Source: Streptomyces sp. CB01580
Lineage (GTDB): Bacteria > Actinomycetota > Actinomycetes > Streptomycetales > Streptomycetaceae
Assembly: GCF_001905795.1 (NCBI RefSeq)
Contig: NZ_LIXJ01000033.1
Coordinates: forward strand, 1 to 64,000
Reading direction: 5' to 3'
DNA length: 64,000 nt
Shown piece after piece: positions 25,286 through 36,758 of this stretch; the first letter of the stretch is position 1; every line of letters starts with the position of its first letter. The notes under the pieces were generated by a model. It had not been told where the DNA came from, ran no database searches, and saw only the letters and a program-made list of their open reading frames with translations. Position numbers and translations under genes: made by a program.

Positions 25286-25834
25286 ATGGATGCAGCTCAG
25301 CAAGAGGCGACGGCAAGAGCCAGGGAGCTTCAGCGCAGTTGGTACGGAGAACCCCTCGGGGCCCTGTTCCGCCGCCTGATCGACGACCTCGGCCTGAACC
25401 AGGCCCGGCTCGCCGCAGTCCTCGGTCTGTCCGCCCCCATGCTCTCCCAGCTGATGAGCGGTCAGCGCGCGAAGATCGGCAACCCCGCGGTCGTCCAGCG
25501 TGTCCAGGCCCTCCAGGAACTGGCAGGTCAGGTGGCCGACGGCAGCGTCAGCGCGGGTGAGGCCACCGACCGCATGGAAGAGATCAAGAAGTCCCAGGGC
25601 GGCTCCGTCCTCACCGCCACCAGCCAGACCTCCCACACCGGCGGAGCCCCGACCGTCCGGCGCGTGGTGCGCGAGATCCAGTCGCTGCTGCGGTCCGTCG
25701 CGGCGGCCGGCGACATCATCGATGCCGCGGACTCCCTCGCCCCGACCCACCCGGAACTGGCAGAGTTCCTGAAGGTGTACGGCGCGGGGCGCACCGCGGA
25801 CGCGGTGGCGCACTACGAAGGACACCAGAGCTGA
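25286..25834 (+). CDS. helix-turn-helix DNA-binding protein
   Basis: 182 residues from ATG (MDAAQQEATARARELQ), GGGGAG upstream. Residues 25-60 form an XRE-like helix-turn-helix, LFRRLIDDLGLNQARLAAVLG followed by LSAPMLSQLMSGQRAKIGNP. The remaining helical C-terminal part has a conserved-looking end, THPELAEFLKVYGAGRTADAV. It is probably a small cytoplasmic regulator; the operator and effector are unknown. It is followed on the same strand by a Ser/Thr kinase gene, a pairing that suggests the kinase may act on it or that they share a pathway (inference). Confidence 0.85.
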   Translation: MDAAQQEATARARELQRSWYGEPLGALFRRLIDDLGLNQARLAAVLGLSAPMLSQLMSGQRAKIGNPAVVQRVQALQELAGQVADGSVSAGEATDRMEEIKKSQGGSVLTATSQTSHTGGAPTVRRVVREIQSLLRSVAAAGDIIDAADSLAPTHPELAEFLKVYGAGRTADAVAHYEGHQS

Positions 25835-25979
25835 CGCGGCGCGTCCACGGAGCACGGGACGCGGAACACGGAACGCGAAGACGCACGGAACGCAGAAGCG
25901 CGGAAGAACGGGCGTGAGCGGGGCATGAGCCGGGCGTGAGCCCGGCCGGGAGTCAGGGACGGGGAGCGGACGCAGCGCA

Positions 25980-27422
25980 ATGGGTGAGGTCTTCGCCGGT
26001 CGGTACGAACTGATCGATCCGATCGGACGGGGTGGAGTCGGGGCCGTCTGGCGTGCCTGGGACCACCGTCGCCGCCGCTACGTGGCGGCCAAGGTCCTCC
26101 AGCAGAGCGACGCCCACACACTGCTGCGCTTCGTCCGCGAGCAGGCGCTGCGGATCGAGCACCCGCACGTGCTCGCCCCGGCCAGCTGGGCCGCGGACGA
26201 CGACAAGGTGCTCTTCACCATGGACCTGGTGAGCGGAGGTTCGCTCGCCCATCTGATCGGTGACTACGGGCCCTTGCCGCCGCGCTTCGTGTGCGTGCTG
26301 CTCGACCAGTTGCTGTCCGGTCTCTCCACGGTGCACGCGGAGGGCGTGGTGCACCGGGACATCAAGCCCGCCAACGTCCTTCTGGAGGCCACCGGCACCG
26401 GCCGGCCGCATCTGCGGCTGTCCGACTTCGGCATCTCCATGCGGAAGGGCGAGCCGCGCCTCACCGAGACCAACTACGTGGTGGGGACGCCCGGTTACTT
26501 CGCACCCGAGCAGATGATGGGCGCGGAACCCGACTTCCCCGCGGACCTGTTCGCCGTCGGCCTGGTCGCGCTGTACCTGCTCCAGGGGAAGAAGCCGGAC
26601 GCACGGGCCATCGTCGAGCACTTCGCCGCGTACGGCACCCCCGGCGCCCCGGAAGGCATTCCCGAACCTCTGTGGCAGGTCCTCGCCGGGCTGCTGCAAC
26701 CCGATCCCCAGGCCCGGTTCCGTACGGCGACGGGGGCGCGCAAGGCGCTGTCGGCGGCGGTCGAGATGCTGCCGGAGCCCGGCCCCGACGACGAACCGGT
26801 GGAGGTCTTCGACCAGATCGGGCCGCTGCCCGCCGGGTTCGGCCCCGAGGGGCCGGTCGCGGAACCCCGGGCGGACGTCCAGGACGATCCGCCCGCGCCG
26901 TCGTCCCCCTCGGTCCCCGGGACCGTGCCGTCGGAATCCGGGACCGCGCCGCCCCCCACCACGCAGGGACGACCGACCGGCCAGGCATGGGCGACCGACC
27001 AGGGACAGCCGTCCCCGGCGGCGCCCCAGGCGCAGACGCAGCCGCCCGTATCGATGTCGGAGACGGGCAGCTTCCATCTCCCGCCGCCTCCCCGGCAGCC
27101 GGCGCCGCCGGCCCCGGAACCCGCGGCCACGCCGCCCGCACCGCACCCGCCGCATTCAGCTGCCGCCCCCCATCCGGCACCGGCACCGGACGTCTCGCAG
27201 CTCCCCACGGCCGGGGTGCGCAGCGACCCGGCCCTCACCCGCGCGTACACCGCCGGACAGCCGCCGTTCCCCGGGCCGGGGCCGACGGGGGCACCGCCCG
27301 CCCACACCGCTCTTCCGTCGCCGACGAGGCGTCCGGGGCCGCCACCGAAGGTGGCCGTCACGATCCTGGTGGTGGCGCTGCTCTGTTTCGCCGTGGGCAT
27401 CTGGGCGCTGACTCAGATCTGA
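25980..27422 (+). CDS. membrane Ser/Thr protein kinase without PASTA domains
   Basis: 480 residues. The kinase domain (about 8-265) has IGRGGVGAVW, catalytic Lys in VAAKVLQQ, HRDIKPANVLLE, LSDFGISMRKG and GTPGYFAPEQ, so it should be active. A 190-residue Pro/Ala/Thr-rich linker follows. The protein ends with one membrane helix (about 458-477, VAVTILVVALLCFAVGIWAL) just before the stop, giving a tail anchor with essentially no external sensor domain. Unlike PknB it therefore probably senses cytoplasmic or partner-protein signals. The upstream HTH gene and the downstream convergent secreted-protein gene are its neighbours. Confidence 0.93.
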   Translation: MGEVFAGRYELIDPIGRGGVGAVWRAWDHRRRRYVAAKVLQQSDAHTLLRFVREQALRIEHPHVLAPASWAADDDKVLFTMDLVSGGSLAHLIGDYGPLPPRFVCVLLDQLLSGLSTVHAEGVVHRDIKPANVLLEATGTGRPHLRLSDFGISMRKGEPRLTETNYVVGTPGYFAPEQMMGAEPDFPADLFAVGLVALYLLQGKKPDARAIVEHFAAYGTPGAPEGIPEPLWQVLAGLLQPDPQARFRTATGARKALSAAVEMLPEPGPDDEPVEVFDQIGPLPAGFGPEGPVAEPRADVQDDPPAPSSPSVPGTVPSESGTAPPPTTQGRPTGQAWATDQGQPSPAAPQAQTQPPVSMSETGSFHLPPPPRQPAPPAPEPAATPPAPHPPHSAAAPHPAPAPDVSQLPTAGVRSDPALTRAYTAGQPPFPGPGPTGAPPAHTALPSPTRRPGPPPKVAVTILVVALLCFAVGIWALTQI

Positions 27423-27543
27423 GCACGAGGCCCCGGAACCTCCCGTATGCGGGGATCCGTCCCGTACGCACACCGGCAACCGTCCCGTACGTACCGAGCC
27501 CCTCCCGTGCGCGGCGGTTGCCCGGCGTCGCCGCACACGGCGA

Positions 27544-28932
27544 CTACCAGCCCTGCGGCGGCGGCCCTCCGTACGGCGACCGGCCGTCGCCCGCCGGTCC
27601 GCCCGGCGCCCCGGGCACGGCTCCGCCCGGCACCGGTCCGGCGGAGGCCGGGGCCGTGGCGGCACGGCGCCGGGCCAGCAGCGTCCACACCCCCAGTCCG
27701 AGCACCAGCACGACACCCGCGCCGATCCCGGCCGCACCGATCGTCCTCATGGTGCTGCTCCGGGCCGCCTCGGATGCCTTCTTCCCGCTCCTCGCCATGT
27801 CCTTGTCGCTGCCGGTGACCGAGAAGATCCCGGCGTCCCCCGCGTACGGCGACTTGTCCGCGTCGCCCTTCACCATGACCTTGAGGCTGAGTGGAATCGC
27901 CTTGTCGCCGTACGCCTCCGCCACCTTGGGGCTGAGCGTGACCGACAGGTAGTACCACCCGGCGAACCGCATGGCTCCGACACTGCCGGTGGACGAGTAG
28001 CGGTTCTCGTACGCCACCGGGGGCAGCGGGTCCAGCGACACCGACGTGGACTTCCCGGAGTACGACAGCGGCGACGCGTCGTCGACGTGTCCGTGGGCCG
28101 GGTTGTCCAGGGACAGCGTGAGCGCGCTGCCGACGAACTCGGTGGAGGCGTTGTTGTTGCCCAGGTCGACGGTGGCGAAGAGCTGCTGTCCCCAGTCGAC
28201 CGGAACCCGGTAGAAGCGGGTCTGTCCCGGCGCGACGTCGTCGTGCCACTCGCCGGTCTCCAGGCCGGTCGCGTCGTGGTAACTGGTACCGCCGGAGCGC
28301 TTCTGCGGGGTGGCGGTGGGCGGGGCGGGCGACTCCGACGGCCAGTTCCCCGGCGCCTCGGTCGGCATCGAACCGCCCGTCTCCACCTGCGGCTCCGACG
28401 CGTAGCGCAGCTCCAAGTCCCAGGCATCGGGTGACGAGGTGTCCTTGCTCTCCCGCTCGATCAGGACGCTGTACGTCCCGGCCTCCTGGCAGGCGCTGCC
28501 GTCCTTGCCGACGGTGCGATGGGCGTACGCGGCGATCGGGCGCGGGAACTCCGCCGACCCGAACCGGGCGGTCTCGTAGCTGCACTGCCGGTCCGTGCTG
28601 TCGCGGACGCTGACCGTGAAGCCGTCCCCGTAGGCGACCTGGCCGCCGCCCTTGGGCACGGCCACGACGGAGACGTACGCGTTCGTCCTCGCGTCGAGGT
28701 CGAGGCGGTAGTAGAGCTTCTCGCCGCCCTTGATCGAGCTCCGGTAGACCGACCCGGCCGCGAGCGGCGACGCCTCGATGCTGACCTCGGCGCCGCTGAT
28801 CTGCTTCGCCCCGGGATCGAAGGTGTACGCGCTGTCCTCCCCGGCCGCGTACGCCTGCGCCGGCAGCGCCGCCGCCGCGCACATCGCCGCGACCGCGGCC
28901 AGCGCCACCCGGCCCCTGCTGCGCTGCCTCAT
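27544..28932 (-). CDS. secreted type I membrane protein of unknown function
   Basis: 462 residues from ATG (a GTG one codon earlier is equally possible), GAGGGG upstream. A signal peptide (about 1-30, cleaving near AQAYAAGED) leads into a 370-residue extracellular part with two similar beta-rich halves. Each half contains a segment of the type YYRLDLDARTNAYVSVVAV or RFYRVPVDWGQQLFATVDL, like repeated PPC or jelly-roll folds. A membrane helix (GAAGIGAGVVLVLGLGVWTL) and a short cytoplasmic Pro/Gly tail end the protein. I do not recognise the family. It is convergent with the kinase gene, so it is not in its operon. Confidence 0.8.
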   Translation of the reverse strand: MRQRSRGRVALAAVAAMCAAAALPAQAYAAGEDSAYTFDPGAKQISGAEVSIEASPLAAGSVYRSSIKGGEKLYYRLDLDARTNAYVSVVAVPKGGGQVAYGDGFTVSVRDSTDRQCSYETARFGSAEFPRPIAAYAHRTVGKDGSACQEAGTYSVLIERESKDTSSPDAWDLELRYASEPQVETGGSMPTEAPGNWPSESPAPPTATPQKRSGGTSYHDATGLETGEWHDDVAPGQTRFYRVPVDWGQQLFATVDLGNNNASTEFVGSALTLSLDNPAHGHVDDASPLSYSGKSTSVSLDPLPPVAYENRYSSTGSVGAMRFAGWYYLSVTLSPKVAEAYGDKAIPLSLKVMVKGDADKSPYAGDAGIFSVTGSDKDMARSGKKASEAARSSTMRTIGAAGIGAGVVLVLGLGVWTLLARRRAATAPASAGPVPGGAVPGAPGGPAGDGRSPYGGPPPQGW

Positions 28933-28935
28933 CAC

Positions 28936-29289
28936 GCGCTTTCCCCTCGTAGTCCGTGCGGCCCGCCCGCGACGCCGGGGCGTACGGACACGGGCCACGT
29001 GATCACCGCCACGGCGCCCGCCCCGGCAGCGGCCGCGATCCCGGTCCATCCTGCCCCGCCCGCACCGCCGCTGTCTCCGACGCCGATCCGATTGCCCGTC
29101 TTGTCTGCGTTGTCGCCGTCCGCGCGCTCGCCGACCGCGTCGTCGCCATGCACGCCCCTGTCATCCGCACCCCGGCCTTCACGCCGCCGGAATCGCGTGG
29201 GAACCCCCGGAGGCACGGATGTTACGGCGCCGCAACAGCACGAAGCCCCGGCCGCTCAGCGACCGGGGCCCGCAATCAGGCTGTCTGTC
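28936..29289. other. gene-free spacer upstream of the secreted membrane protein gene
   Basis: About 350 GC-rich bases with no credible coding frame. It should hold the promoter of the minus-strand membrane protein gene and the terminator listed separately. Confidence 0.4.
29244..29268 (-). terminator. hairpin after the DLW-39 gene
   Basis: Seven-base stem GCCCCGG / CCGGGGC with an 11-base loop, about 20 bases beyond the DLW-39 stop on the minus strand. Confidence 0.55.
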
Positions 29290-29424
29290 TCACACACCCG
29301 AACCTGCGGGCACGGAGTCAGTCGCCTCCGTCCACAGATCCTGCTCGGCGCGATCCGCCTGGATCTGGCGGTACACGAGGAGCCCGCCGATGGCGGCCAG
29401 TGCGACCAGGAGAAGCTTCTTCAC
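29290..29424 (-). CDS. DLW-39 family small membrane protein
   Basis: 44 residues from GTG: VKKLLLVALAAIGGLLVYRQ, then a polar end containing the family signature AEQDLWTEATD. One membrane helix anchors it, with a short extracytoplasmic or cytoplasmic acidic tail. The family is named from its conserved DLW motif and length of about 39 residues, is found beside gyrA and tRNA-Ile in actinobacteria, and has no known function. The start is fixed by the conserved KK-hydrophobic N-terminus; AGGAAAG lies upstream. Confidence 0.85.
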   Translation of the reverse strand: MKKLLLVALAAIGGLLVYRQIQADRAEQDLWTEATDSVPAGSGV

Positions 29425-29806
29425 CGCGCGACCTCGTCTTTCCTTGACGTAGGGGACTTCTGCCGCCCGACTATACACACCGGCCGATATCGATCGGTGA
29501 CCTGCCTGCGACCCAACTGGCGCCGCAGGCAAAGCGATCACCCGGACCCCCCGGGGCCGGTGACCGCCCGGCGAATCGCTCCGGCGAAGCCCCGGAGGCC
29601 GCCCCTCGGCGCACACCGGCGACCGGCGCGACCCGGGAGACGGGGCCGCGCCGAACGCCTCGCAGAAGCCCGCCGAGGCCGCTTGCACCAGACGAGTGGT
29701 GTTCATCTGAAGATCGACGGATTCGCAGCGTCGGTCCACGAAATCACGACCCACGTCCACATCATCAGAAAGGTAAGTAAAACGGACAGCCCGAAAGCGA
29801 GGGGCC
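29425..29806. other. divergent promoter region between DLW-39 and DUF6344-like genes
   Basis: About 380 bases with no protein-like frame. It contains a short palindromic stretch around CCGATATCGATCGG near 29483-29496 and a GAGGGG ribosome site for the + strand gene. Promoters for both directions should lie here but could not be placed. Confidence 0.4.
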
Positions 29807-30178
29807 ATGAGCACCTTCACGCCCAAGAGCATCTGGACCGCCTTCGTCACCGCTTTCTTCGCGCTCCTCGCCGCCCTGGGACTCATGAACACCCCCGCGG
29901 CGGCCACGCAGCAGAGCGCCGCGGAGCCGACCGCCACGAACCAGGAGCACGCGGGTGCGACTGCGGCAACCGCGACCGCCCCGTCCGTCCGATGGACTCT
30001 TCCGCGGGACAGGTCGCTGCCACCGACGATGAAGCAGCGCATCCAGGCGGAGGCACACGGCTCCTCACCCGCCGCAAGACGTCTGTCCCTGGACACCGCG
30101 TACACTGCGGCGACCACGAGCCCCGCCCGCACCGCCCTCCGGACCCCGGCGGGGGACGCACCCCTCCTGCCGCCCTGA
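29807..30178 (+). CDS. DUF6344-like small membrane/secreted protein
   Basis: 123 residues from ATG with GAGGGG upstream: MSTFTPKSIWTAFVTAFFAL. A hydrophobic segment (about 8-27) acts as signal or anchor. An Ala/Thr-rich part and a conserved-looking core, RDRSLPPTMKQRIQAEAHGS, follow. It matches what I recall of the Streptomyces DUF6344 family near tRNA-Ile; function unknown. It stands alone, with a gene-free stretch and the convergent tRNA-Ile terminator downstream. Confidence 0.75.
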   Translation: MSTFTPKSIWTAFVTAFFALLAALGLMNTPAAATQQSAAEPTATNQEHAGATAATATAPSVRWTLPRDRSLPPTMKQRIQAEAHGSSPAARRLSLDTAYTAATTSPARTALRTPAGDAPLLPP

Positions 30179-30494
30179 GAGCGGCACCGGCCGATCGCAC
30201 GAGCCCCCGAGACCGGTTCGCACCGGGCGGGGGCTTCTTCACGCGCTCCGGCCCCCGCCCACCCGGCTTCCCACCCCACCCGTCGACCGTCGGCGCGCAC
30301 CCGTCGAGCACGGCCGACCGCCCGGCGCCGGCCCGGCCCGGCCCGGCCGTCGGAGTCGACCACTGCGCCGATCCGTCCCTCGTCGGTTCTTCCCGCGCCG
30401 ATCCGCCCCGCGTCCGTCCGTCCCGCGTCGAACGGTGTCGATCCGTCCGACACCGGCGCACGTCCCGCCACGCGCACACCGCCCCGACCACACG
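30179..30494. other. gene-free spacer between DUF6344-like gene and tRNA-Ile
   Basis: About 315 bases of C/G-rich sequence with degenerate repeats of the word CCGTCCCGCGTC. A partial hairpin GGGGGCTTCTTC-like element occurs just after the upstream gene. No credible gene was found. Confidence 0.4.
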
Positions 30495-30534
30495 TCGAAG
30501 GCCCGGTTCCTCCGAAGAGGAACCGGGCCTTCGA
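30495..30534 (-). terminator. strong terminator after tRNA-Ile
   Basis: An 18-base perfect stem, TCGAAGGCCCGGTTCCTC with its complement, and a CGAA loop, directly downstream of the minus-strand tRNA-Ile. Confidence 0.9.
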
Positions 30535-30543
30535 CTTTCACTG

Positions 30544-30617
30544 TGGGGCTAACAGGATTTGAACCTGTGGCCTCATCCTTATCAGGGATGCGCTCTAACC
30601 AACTGAGCTATAGCCCC
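30544..30617 (-). tRNA. tRNA-Ile (anticodon GAT)
   Basis: The 74-base minus-strand cloverleaf begins GGGGCTATAGCTCAGTTGGT. The anticodon arm CATCCCTGATAAGGATG shows GAT, and the T arm is ACAGGTTCAAATCCTGT. Acceptor GGGGCTA / TAGCCCC, discriminator A, CCA not encoded. It lies just downstream of the gyrA operon, as is usual in Streptomyces. Confidence 0.95.
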
Positions 30618-30687
30618 TCCGCGCTGCGCGCTGACTTCTGAAGATTAGCGCACGTCGGGGCCAGTCCCAAAATCGATACCCCGCGCG

Positions 30688-31389
30688 CTACTCGTCCTCG
30701 GCCAACGTGAGCTCGATACCGCCCACGAAGCCCGCCGACAGGTTGTAGATGAACGAGCCGAGCGTGGCCAGCGCGGTCGCCAGCACCACGTCGATCAACG
30801 CGATGACCGAGGTGAAGAGGAGGACCCGCGGCAGCGACAGGAACGACTGGAGGTCGAAGCCGTTGTTCTCGTTCGAGCCGGTGGCCTCGCTGATCGTGCC
30901 GCCCACGGCGGAGAAGACGCCCATCGCGTCCATCACCATCCACAGCACTGCGGCCGCCACCACCGTGCAGATGCCGAGCGCTATGGAGAGCAGGAAGCTC
31001 ACCTTCATCACCGACCACGGGTCGGCCTTCGCCACCCGCAGACGGGCCTTGCGGGTGCGCGGAGTCGTCCGCGCACCCGTCCGCGGCATCCGGGCCGCCT
31101 GCTCGGCGCCGACGCCCTGCGCACCGCCCTGCGTGCCGTTCGGCCGGTCGCCGCCCCGGGTCTCGCCCGCGGGCGAGGGGTACGCCTGCGGCGGGTGGTA
31201 CGGCCCGCTCGCCTTCCCCGGTGCGGGCTCGCGCTTGCCGGGCAACGGCCCGGTCGCGTAGCCCTCGTACTGGGGCTGAGGCCCCCGGGTGTCCGTCACA
31301 GTGCCCCCTTGGGAGTCCGTGGCGGGGCCACGGGCACCGTTCGCTCCAGCTCCGGAAGCGGCCGAACCGGCGCCCGTGGCTCCACTCAC
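30688..31389 (-). CDS. DUF3566 family membrane protein
   Basis: 233 residues. The first 110 are Gly/Ala/Pro-rich and disordered. A basic stretch, RKARLRVAKADPWSVMKVSF, opens the DUF3566 domain, which has two membrane helices (about 127-150 and 190-215) and ends GGIELTLAEDE. The gene follows gyrA three bases after its stop, so it is the distal gene of the gyrBA operon. This linkage is conserved in actinobacteria, but the function is unknown. The DPWSVMKVSF motif is the family hallmark. Confidence 0.9.
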   Translation of the reverse strand: MSGATGAGSAASGAGANGARGPATDSQGGTVTDTRGPQPQYEGYATGPLPGKREPAPGKASGPYHPPQAYPSPAGETRGGDRPNGTQGGAQGVGAEQAARMPRTGARTTPRTRKARLRVAKADPWSVMKVSFLLSIALGICTVVAAAVLWMVMDAMGVFSAVGGTISEATGSNENNGFDLQSFLSLPRVLLFTSVIALIDVVLATALATLGSFIYNLSAGFVGGIELTLAEDE

Positions 31390-31392
31390 GCT

Positions 31393-34050
<2,658 letters not shown>

Positions 34051-34096
34051 TGCTGGTCAAAGTCCTTTCGAGCGGCGGCTGGCTGGTGCGGCCGAC

Positions 34097-36214
34097 TCAG
34101 ATGTCGAGGAAGCGGACGTCCTTGGCGTTGCGCTGGATGAACGAGCGCCGCGCCTCGACGTCCTCGCCCATGAGCACCGAGAAGAGATCGTCGGCCTGCG
34201 CCGCGTCGTCCAGCGTGACCTGACCGAGGACCCGGTGGTCGATGTCCATCGTGGTGACGCGCAGTTCCTCGGCGTTCATCTCGCCGAGACCCTTGAAGCG
34301 CTGGATCGAGTCCTCCTTGATCCGCTTCCCGTTCTGCTTGCCCAGCTCCACCAGGGCGTCGCGCTCCCGGTCCGAGTACGCGTACTCGAAGTCGTCCCGG
34401 CCCCACTTGATCTTGTAGAGCGGCGGGCGGGAGAGGAATACGTGTCCGGCCTCGACCAGCGGACGCATGAACCGGAAGAGGAACGTCAGCAACAAGGTGT
34501 TGATGTGCTGGCCGTCGACATCGGCGTCCGCCATCAGAATGATCTTGTGATAGCGGAGCTTCTCGATGTCGAAGTCCTCGTGGACCCCGGTGCCGAAGGC
34601 CGAGATCAGCGCCTGGACCTCGGTGTTCTGCAGGATCTTGTCGACGCGGGCCTTCTCGACGTTCAGGATCTTGCCGCGGATCGGCAGGATCGCCTGGTAC
34701 ATCGGGTTGCGCCCGGACTTCGCCGAACCACCGGCGGAGTCACCCTCGACGATGAAGATCTCGCACTTCGTCGGGTCGTTGGACTGGCAGTCGCTCAGCT
34801 TGCCCGGCAGGGAGGCGCTCTCCAGCAGCCCCTTGCGGCGGGTCAGATCGCGCGCCTTGCGGGCGGCGACCCGGGCGGTGGCGGCCGCGATGCCCTTGCG
34901 GACGATGTCGGCGGCCTCGTTCGGGTTGCGGTCGAACCAGTCGGTGAGGTGCTCGTGGACGGCCTTCTGGACGAAGGTCTTCGCCTCCGTGTTGCCCAGC
35001 TTGGTCTTCGTCTGGCCCTCGAACTGGGGCTCGCCCAGCTTCACCGAGATGATCGCCGTCAGACCCTCGCGGATGTCGTCGCCCGTGAGGTTGTCGTCCT
35101 TGTCGCGGAGCAGCTTCTTGTCGCGCGCGTACTTGTTGACCAGCGCGGTCAGCGCCGCGCGGAAGCCCTCCTCGTGCGTACCGCCCTCGTGCGTGTGGAT
35201 CGTGTTCGCGAAGGAGTACACGCCCTCGGTGTACTGCGTGTTCCACTGCATCGCGATCTCGGCCGAGAGCATGCGCTCCTTGTCCTCGGCCTCGATGTCG
35301 ATCACCGACTGGTGAATGACGTCGCCCTTGCGGGAGTTGAGGTACTTCACGAAGTCGACGATGCCGCCCTCGTAGTGGTACGTGACCGTGCGGGCCTGCT
35401 CCTCCTCGGCGACCTCTGCCACCTCGGCGACGTCCGCGCCCGCCGTCGCCTTGGCCGACTCGCGCTCGTCGGTGAGCCGGATCGTCAGGCCCTTGTTGAG
35501 GAAGGCCATCTCCTGGAAGCGACGCGACAGCGTCTCGAAGGAGTACTCGGTGGTCTCGAAGATGTCCCCGTCGGCCCAGAAGGTGACCGACGTACCGGAC
35601 TCGTCGGTCGCCTCGTTGCGGGCCAGCGGGGCCGTGGGCGCGCCGAACTTGTAGTCCTGGCTCCAGCGGTAACCGTCCGTCTTGACGTCCACGGACAGGC
35701 GCGTCGACAGCGCGTTCACCACGGAGACACCGACACCGTGCAGACCGCCGGAGACGGCGTAGCCGCCGCCGCCGAACTTGCCGCCCGCGTGCAGGACCGT
35801 CAGCACGACCTCGACCGCCGGCTTGTTCTCCGACGGCACGATGCCGACCGGGATGCCGCGGCCGTTGTCGACCACGCGGACCCCGCCGTCGGCGAGGATC
35901 GTGACGTCGATGGTGTCCGCGTGCCCGGCCAGGGCCTCGTCGACCGAGTTGTCGACGACCTCGTACACGAGGTGGTGGAGGCCGCGCTCACCGGTCGAGC
36001 CGATGTACATGCCAGGTCGCTTGCGGACCGCGTCCAGGCCCTCCAGGACGGTGATCGCGCTGGCGTCGTACGAGGCCGCGGCCTCGCCGGAGGCGGGCGC
36101 CCCGACGATGGCCACGGCCTCGGCGAGGGCGGCGGCCCCGGTGGGAGCGCCGCCCCCGCCGTTCTCACCGGATGCGGACGGAATGTTCTCGTTGGGGTTG
36201 CCGGAATCGGCCAC
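34097..36214 (-). CDS. gyrB: DNA gyrase subunit B
   Basis: 705 residues from GTG (VADSGNPNENIPSASGE), with AGAAAGGG upstream; an in-frame ATG 65 codons earlier reads through palindromes and is unlikely. The ATPase domain shows YEVVDNSVDEALAG, DNGRGIPVG and GGLHGVGVSVVNALS. The TOPRIM domain shows IVEGDSAGGSAKSG and ILMADADVDGQHI. It ends with the conserved QRNAKDVRFLDI. It provides ATP-driven strand passage with GyrA. Two perfect inverted repeats in the leader suggest control at the promoter or mRNA level, and gyrase genes are classically supercoil-responsive. Confidence 0.97.
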   Translation of the reverse strand: MADSGNPNENIPSASGENGGGGAPTGAAALAEAVAIVGAPASGEAAASYDASAITVLEGLDAVRKRPGMYIGSTGERGLHHLVYEVVDNSVDEALAGHADTIDVTILADGGVRVVDNGRGIPVGIVPSENKPAVEVVLTVLHAGGKFGGGGYAVSGGLHGVGVSVVNALSTRLSVDVKTDGYRWSQDYKFGAPTAPLARNEATDESGTSVTFWADGDIFETTEYSFETLSRRFQEMAFLNKGLTIRLTDERESAKATAGADVAEVAEVAEEEQARTVTYHYEGGIVDFVKYLNSRKGDVIHQSVIDIEAEDKERMLSAEIAMQWNTQYTEGVYSFANTIHTHEGGTHEEGFRAALTALVNKYARDKKLLRDKDDNLTGDDIREGLTAIISVKLGEPQFEGQTKTKLGNTEAKTFVQKAVHEHLTDWFDRNPNEAADIVRKGIAAATARVAARKARDLTRRKGLLESASLPGKLSDCQSNDPTKCEIFIVEGDSAGGSAKSGRNPMYQAILPIRGKILNVEKARVDKILQNTEVQALISAFGTGVHEDFDIEKLRYHKIILMADADVDGQHINTLLLTFLFRFMRPLVEAGHVFLSRPPLYKIKWGRDDFEYAYSDRERDALVELGKQNGKRIKEDSIQRFKGLGEMNAEELRVTTMDIDHRVLGQVTLDDAAQADDLFSVLMGEDVEARRSFIQRNAKDVRFLDI

Positions 36215-36758
36215 GAAGCGCCCTTTCTGGCACAGCACAGGCCATCCTCCGGACAGTCCGGAGCGGCTGCGTCGTTCGGCTTGTAATCGACGACTCCCGC
36301 GAAATGCGGGATTGTCGACCAGTCTACCGGTAGCGCTGACACTCATGGGGGTTTGCCGGTACCTGAGTACGCATGTGCCGCCCTCAACGAGCGGCTGACG
36401 ACTCCCCATATTCGGGAAGGGCCCCCAGGGGGCTCACGCGGGCATTGTGCGCTTCGGGCTGTCAACCACCCGCTACCGTGAGGGACGCCCCACTTCCGCC
36501 TCATGGTTTCGACCGCCGCACAGCCGTACGACACGGGCGCGACGGGCGGCGCGCCCGTGCAGCCGCGGAACGGGTCCCCTCACCGTTCCGGGCCGCAAAC
36601 CCGCAGGTCCGCGGCCCGGAACCGGCACGGCCACGAACCGGATCCCGCGGCTCCACGGCCCGCTCCGGCGCTCGCCCCGCCCGGGGGGCCTCGGAACGGG
36701 CCGGAGCCCTCGGCACGACCGGGGGCCGGGCCGGGCACATCAGCCGTGGACGTACACG
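36215..36758. other. gyrB upstream region, gene-free
   Basis: About 540 bases between gyrB and the DUF721 gene hold the gyrB promoter and leader palindromes. The part from 36500 on is GC-rich, with open frames in several phases that are repetitive and unlike proteins. No terminator for DUF721 was evident. Confidence 0.4.
36247..36318 (-). promoter_or_regulatory. paired inverted repeats in the gyrB leader
   Basis: Two palindromic elements lie within about 105 bases upstream of the gyrB GTG. The first is CTCCGGAC-A-GTCCGGAG (36247-36263). The second is a bulged hairpin TCGAC..CCCGC-GAAAT-GCGGG..GTCGA (36287-36318). They could be a repressor operator or RNA hairpins in the leader. The binding factor is unknown. 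Confidence 0.5.
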
